This document shows, one piece after another, positions 26,737-31,621 of a stretch of 31,621 nt of DNA. Position 1 is the stretch's first letter. Each line of letters begins with the position of its first letter. The notes beneath the pieces were generated by a model. It ran no database searches. It was not told the DNA's origin and saw nothing but the letters and a program-made list of their open reading frames with translations. This DNA comes from Mastigamoeba balamuthi (taxonomy: Eukaryota; Evosea; Mastigamoebida; Mastigamoebidae): assembly GCA_902651635.1 (NCBI GenBank), contig CACRSC010000054.1, positions 405,020-436,640 of the forward strand, read 5' to 3'. The translations under genes and the position numbers were made by a program.

Positions 26737-29700
26737 ATGGACAACAATGTCATCATCGCCAGTTGGAACGTTTTAAACACCCTTTTTGGAGCAGTTAAAC
26801 TCCGAATTAAGGCTATCAGGAGCTGCACTAAACGCACAGCCCCTGAGATCATAGCACTGCAGGAACTAGGTACTGTAGACGAAAAACAGGTAAATCAGGC
26901 AGCCAATACAGAGGGATACTGCCTGTTTACAGGCCAATGAGTTGGTAACAAAGTCCTGATGGGATTCCTTGACATAGCACCATAAAAGACTATTGGTCAG
27001 TCAGCACCACGAACTGCAAGGACGTCCTAATAGGAACAGTCAAACTTAATACGACGCTGAATATCATTAATGCATACAGCCCGGCTAGAGGATCCCTGGC
27101 CCAGAAGGAACTATGGCACACTATCACAGAACAGACAACAAAAGCCATGGATAGCATACTGGTTGGGGACCTAAAAATGCATGGATGGATCACCCTGATG
27201 ACACATACTCAATGACAGAACTAGAGATGTCCAGATACCTGCGGGAACATAACATGACAGACGTTCTCAAACACCTAGGCACAGCAGCAACCACACACCA
27301 CGGCCCACATAACACCAGCAACAGACTGGACTACATTATCAGTGCATGGAATCTGATCCCACGCATCAGTGACAGCAGTGTAGGCAAACACACTGATGAC
27401 CTCTCTGATCACTCACCAGTATACTGCACAATCGCCCTTACAGAAGACATACCACGCCGGAGGTGGAATCCCCCACAATAATTAAACTCCTGGACCAAAA
27501 CCGCGTCCCTGAAGACACGGGAGGCACAGATTAGGAAGTGACAGGATACCCTACTCCGCACCTCACTACCAATTGACACAGACATTGATGAGATGCAAAA
27601 TAGAGCAGGAGAAGTCGCAAAACAGGTTATGGGAACCAAACCACACAGACCAGATGGAGGGAGGTCTAAAGCCATGAGGGCATATGACATATACCATGAA
27701 ATACAAGACTCTGCAGGTGGTGACAAGCACACTGCCCCAACACTGAACTGTATTAAACGGATAGAAACAGAAGTCACTCCCCTTCTACAATATAAACCAA
27801 ACCACGGACATGCCTATAAAACCTGGAGGAACACCACAAAATGGATGCTACAATGCATTAACCATAACCGGACCCGTACAGAGGCAGACCACATCAACGA
27901 ATACATTGAATACTCAATGGCAGCAGGATGCACCAACTCCAAGAGATTCCTCAAGGACCTACGCATACCACGTGGACCCGGACTCCCCTTAAGCTATACC
28001 AAACACGATGGCACCCACACCACCACCACAGAGGAAGTGCGCAAGACAGTATGTGATTGGATCCATACACACTTTAACTAAGACAACGCACCAGCTAGCT
28101 GCCCCTCATGGTGGGACACACCACATCCTACGCTGCTGGAATCAGCAACTATCGCCATGGACAGCATGATCTCAGAGGAAGAACTCTGAGAGGCCACAGG
28201 AGCCCAAAAGAGTGGGTCGGCCCCTGGACCCACTGGGTTTTAGGTGGAGTATGTTCTCGAATTCCCGGTCAAGTGGCGTGACCAATGGATTAGGAACCTA
28301 AACGAAATTTGGATAGGCAAGCAACCAGTCCTGCTGTCATGGACTAGGGGTGAGATCATGCCCATATTTAAAGGAGGAGACTGCATGATGCCAGCAAATT
28401 ATTGCCCCATAACATTATGTGAAGTGAGTTATAATAAGATTTACTACTATCATCAACAAGAGACTATACAAAGCACTCGAAGACCACAACATATGGGCTA
28501 ACGCCCAGGAAGGTTTCTGCAATGGCCACTCTACAACGCACAATATATGGGCCCTCCATCAAAGGCTGGAAGAAGCTACCAGACGACACCAGAAGGTTGT
28601 GAAAGTGTACATTGATCTCATGAAAGTGTATGACTCTATCCACTGAGATCACATCGCAGCCACTCTAAAGTATTACAACGTCGGACCCACCCTCGCACAA
28701 AACATAATGGCCCTGTATTCCTCAACTGTAGCCCGTTCCCGCACGGCCCATGGCCCCACCAAATGGGTTAGCGTTACTCGTGAAGTATGACAGGGGGACC
28801 CCTTGTCCTGCACACTCTTCAACCTTGCCATAAATCCCCACCTGTATCAAATAGAGACACACCCTGAAGCCCTGGACATCCACGGCTCCAAGAGAGGGGT
28901 ACTAGCCTATGCAGATGATATGGTACTACTTGCCCACACACCCCAGATGCTTGCACACCTGCTGCAGTATGTAATGGACATGCAGGAGGCAGGGCTGCAC
29001 ATCAACCCCAAGAAATGTGCCACGTTCACCAGAAATGACAAACCCCCCACAATAGCAACCATACAAGGTACTATCGAGCCAGTACCACCAGGCACAACAT
29101 ACAAATACCTCGGCATACACCTGGACCCACAGGGCAAAGATGCACTCGATGCACCCACCATGACTCACATTATTTTAGAGCAATGCAGCTGGATGCACAC
29201 CAAGAAATCACTGCTCCTCAAACAACGCATCTATATTGCCAACATGGTCATCAATGGTATGGCACAATACCATGCCAGCACCATGGCCCAAAACAACAAG
29301 TTACTAGAATCACTTTCGCATACCCTCGAAAATGTGGTGATAGGTAAACTAGGGCCCACCGACATGATGATAAGTCAACGACACGTTTTCACACCAACCA
29401 GACAAGGGGGACTGGGGCTCCGTTGCTTGGCAGACGTAATTAGGAGCAAACACGCACAGGAGGCACTGGAATGGCTCAACGCCCTGACACCAGACGGGAT
29501 TATGCCAGAAACAGACATAGAATTCATACTCCCACGTCTTGATGAAGATTTCACAGCAACCTTCCCGCCACACCACAACATCAGAAAAATGAGGCTAACT
29601 GTGAATACGGCAGGACGTACCATACAGCCCTGGCAACATTTCCCACAATGGAACTCCCTTACGCAAGCGGAGAAAAATATCCTCCTGGACATGGGAACCC

Positions 29701-31202
29701 TGGCAGAGATCGGTCTCTTTATGAACGAATCTCTTTTTCATGAAGTGGGTAACCGTGGGTGGCAAATAAATAGGAAAAGAGCAGAAGGACTGATGTGCTA
29801 CCTGGTACGAAACAATCAAGACGATCCCACATACAAACTCGTGGACCTTAGCAGGATGAGATACTGCTTTAATACCAATCTGGAGCTCCAATGGACCTTC
29901 ACGTTTAACACAGGGGATGGCACATGGAAAGACTGGCTACTTATAGCAACCGATGGGTCCTATGACCCGAGCTCTGGTAAGATGGCAATGGCCATAGTAG
30001 TCGATGGACACCCGAACATGAACGAAGTCATACAGGTCAAGGGCATTTGTGCCTCATGGACACTGGAACTGTGTGCAGTCGAATATGTGGCGGAAATTAT
30101 GGACCCAATCTCCAAATGCATCATAGCATGTGACAATGACCTAATAGTGCACACCCTAAACGAAGGGGACCTCACTACAGTAGTGGACAAAGATGCAGTC
30201 TGACGATTCATCAGACTGCGCGAACTCACACTAGTCAATGGGGGCAACATAATCCTCCAGCACATCCATAGCCACCAATTGGAAGGACAAGGGGAGGAAA
30301 GTGATGCCACGAAAGCCCATATCACTCAGGATAACCAACAATGGGGAACGGAATTACAGAGAGTCATTCATCTGAATGCAATGGCAGACCAGCTCACACA
30401 GCAGGCACTTACACAAGACAGATACCACGAACCAGACCACCCACTGTGGGGAATCGAGCTAGCCTCTATCCAGGAACTCACCACAGGACCAACACCGAAA
30501 CCCACACATAACTTCCACACAGTATTAAACATCGCACGACGACACTGCCTCCACTGATGTGAAGACTCAGAGACGACTGCAGGCATTGCAAAAATCCCCC
30601 CAGTTCTCCTCCATGAGAAAACCAAGAAACAAGCCCAGTGCATAGGAGGCCTCTGCTGGCACCAAGCCATCATGGGCACTTATCACACATATGATAATGC
30701 GCAAGCAGTGACCCACAGGCGAGTGTGAAATGACCTGGCCCCCTGCACACGACTACACTGGAGTGACCCCAGATGCCCCATCTGTACCATCAAGGCCGAT
30801 TCCCTAACCCACTGTTTATGGACCTGCCCCCAGCAGAATCAGTGGTGCACTAAACTCACCAGCATCATAGGGATACCCCAAACAGAGCTGAAGCAGTGGG
30901 CACAAGCCCAATCTGCCAAAAACAAAGATGCAGCCCCCATACACTACACACTGGCATATGGCACCTGGGTGAAGAATCAACAGACTAAACAACAACTAGA
31001 AATACAGGAGGAGTGGGTCGCCACCATACGAGACTGGCTGGAAGACATGAGCCATAAAGATAACAAAAAGGCACATGAAGCACAAAAAAAAGACAGATAC
31101 CAGGTGATACTATCAAAACCCCCTTTAACTGCCCGGACACCACTCACCCTGCAAAACGTCCCAGACCGCCCACGAGACGACATAGTACCTTTAAGGTCAT
31201 AG
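26737..31202 (+). pseudogene. LINE ORF2 (endonuclease, reverse transcriptase, RNase H, Cys/His tail), interrupted
   Basis: The likely start is the ATG at 26737 in GCCACCATGG. Endonuclease motifs: IIASWNVLNT, IALQELGTVDE, NIINAYSPARG, ILVGDLKMH, NRLDYIISA and DDLSDHSPVY. RT: GSAPGPTGF, IFKGGDCMMPANYCPITL, QEGFCNGHSTTHNIWALH, VYIDLMKVYDSI (catalytic Asp), the QGDPLS motif and LAYADDMVLL (YADD). RNase H: LIATDGSYD, SWTLELCAVEYV, IIACDNDLIVH, HLNAMADQLTQQAL. The tail has RCPICTIKADSLTHCLWTC. Reading needs three frame changes (near 26950, 27180 and 28440). Stops in frame: TGA at 26938, 27539, 28187, 28644, 28788, 30201, 30555 and 30726; TAA at 27479 and 28079; TAG at 28241. One stop replaces the Arg expected before QGDPLS. 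Confidence 0.85.
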
Positions 31203-31621
31203 AGCCAACACTGGACGAAATGCGACAGAGGATATACCTCAGGCACCCATCACACCTAACCTGCCCCTGCCAAAGAAACCACCACACACGGCCCCCATAA
31301 CATGCCACCAGGCCAATACAACCACACCACCAGCAACGCCCCAGACAGCACCACCCCCCACAACCACTCATAAAAGGAACACACCAGACATACCCAATAT
31401 CTCAGCACCAGACAACGCCGTCATTAAGAAAGCCATCAAACGCTGATGTACCCTGAACATTGACCAAAACCACACTATAATCAGCATGTTTAACAACAAA
31501 GTGAGGAAACAAAAACAGGACGCGGTTCTGGAACCAGTTTTCCTGGAACTGCTCCTGGACACACCCTCCAGGCCACACAATGCACATGCTCCTCCCAAAC
31601 ACACCACCCACCACCAGACAG

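Larger units (their letters stand above)
24423..31621 (+). mobile_element. Non-LTR retrotransposon (LINE) with APE endonuclease, RT and RNase H; runs off the window
   Basis: About 7.2 kb with the two-ORF layout of LINEs: ORF1 (24423-26616) and ORF2 (26737-31202). ORF2 has endonuclease, reverse transcriptase, RNase H and a C-terminal Cys/His motif. The combination of APE endonuclease and RNase H fits the I superfamily or a related clade; a clade call needs phylogeny. No poly-A tail or 3' end is reached; 31203-31621 contains Pro/Thr-rich frames with no domain. Every ORF is broken by stops and frameshifts, so the copy is inactive. Confidence 0.9.

Noticed and set aside
1-31621. tRNA, rRNA, CRISPR arrays and bacterial operon signals
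   Set aside because: None seen: no cloverleaf with the expected conserved bases, no spaced repeats, and gene structure is eukaryotic.

Overview
The window is nuclear DNA from a eukaryote. Five genes can be joined across short GT-AG introns of 48 to 216 bp by keeping phase and protein conservation. There are no operons or Shine-Dalgarno sites. About half of the sequence is transposable elements: an LTR chromovirus, a non-LTR retrotransposon (LINE), DDE and Tc1 transposase remnants, and a foldback element. The GC-rich left part, with short introns, proteins starting MG-C and a head-to-tail gene duplication, suggests a unicellular alga or other protist. A dinoflagellate or haptophyte is possible, but nothing here fixes the lineage.

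Left part, about 1 to 17,400, GC-rich and gene-dense. A small coiled-coil ORF (528-926) is followed by a 5.2-kb Ty3/gypsy chromovirus (1467-6641) with 159-bp LTRs that differ at one base. It sits 62 bp from the stop codon of a TLDc-domain gene on the minus strand (6704-7840). Then come two tandem paralogous four-exon genes of an unrecognised family (A, 9244-10348; B, 10803-11907), a five-exon TMEM144-type membrane transporter (12261-13814), and a Lys/Glu-rich protein with a myristoylation-type start (13935-15077). Convergent to these lies a four-exon minus-strand gene for a type I membrane protein (15431-17250) with AbfB-like repeats, a PSI domain, one transmembrane helix and a 110-residue tail.

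Right part, about 17,400 to the end, lower in GC and dominated by decayed mobile elements. It holds a foldback/MITE-like element (18515-18853), a 153-bp exact repeat flanking a single N (almost certainly a scaffolding artefact), fragments of an unknown intron-containing gene (20045-21303), a short TIR element with a broken DDE transposase (21321-22378), a Tc1-type DD34E pseudogene (about 23330-24084), and a LINE (24423 to past the window end) with ORF1, APE endonuclease, reverse transcriptase, RNase H and a Cys/His motif. The LINE is broken by at least twelve stops, nine of them TGA, and several frameshifts.

The host genes do not form an evident pathway. The points that most merit follow-up are the tandem A/B family, the AbfB-PSI membrane protein, the 20-bp direct repeat around the chromovirus, its lesion just before the YxDD motif, and the abrupt change of composition near 17.4 kb.
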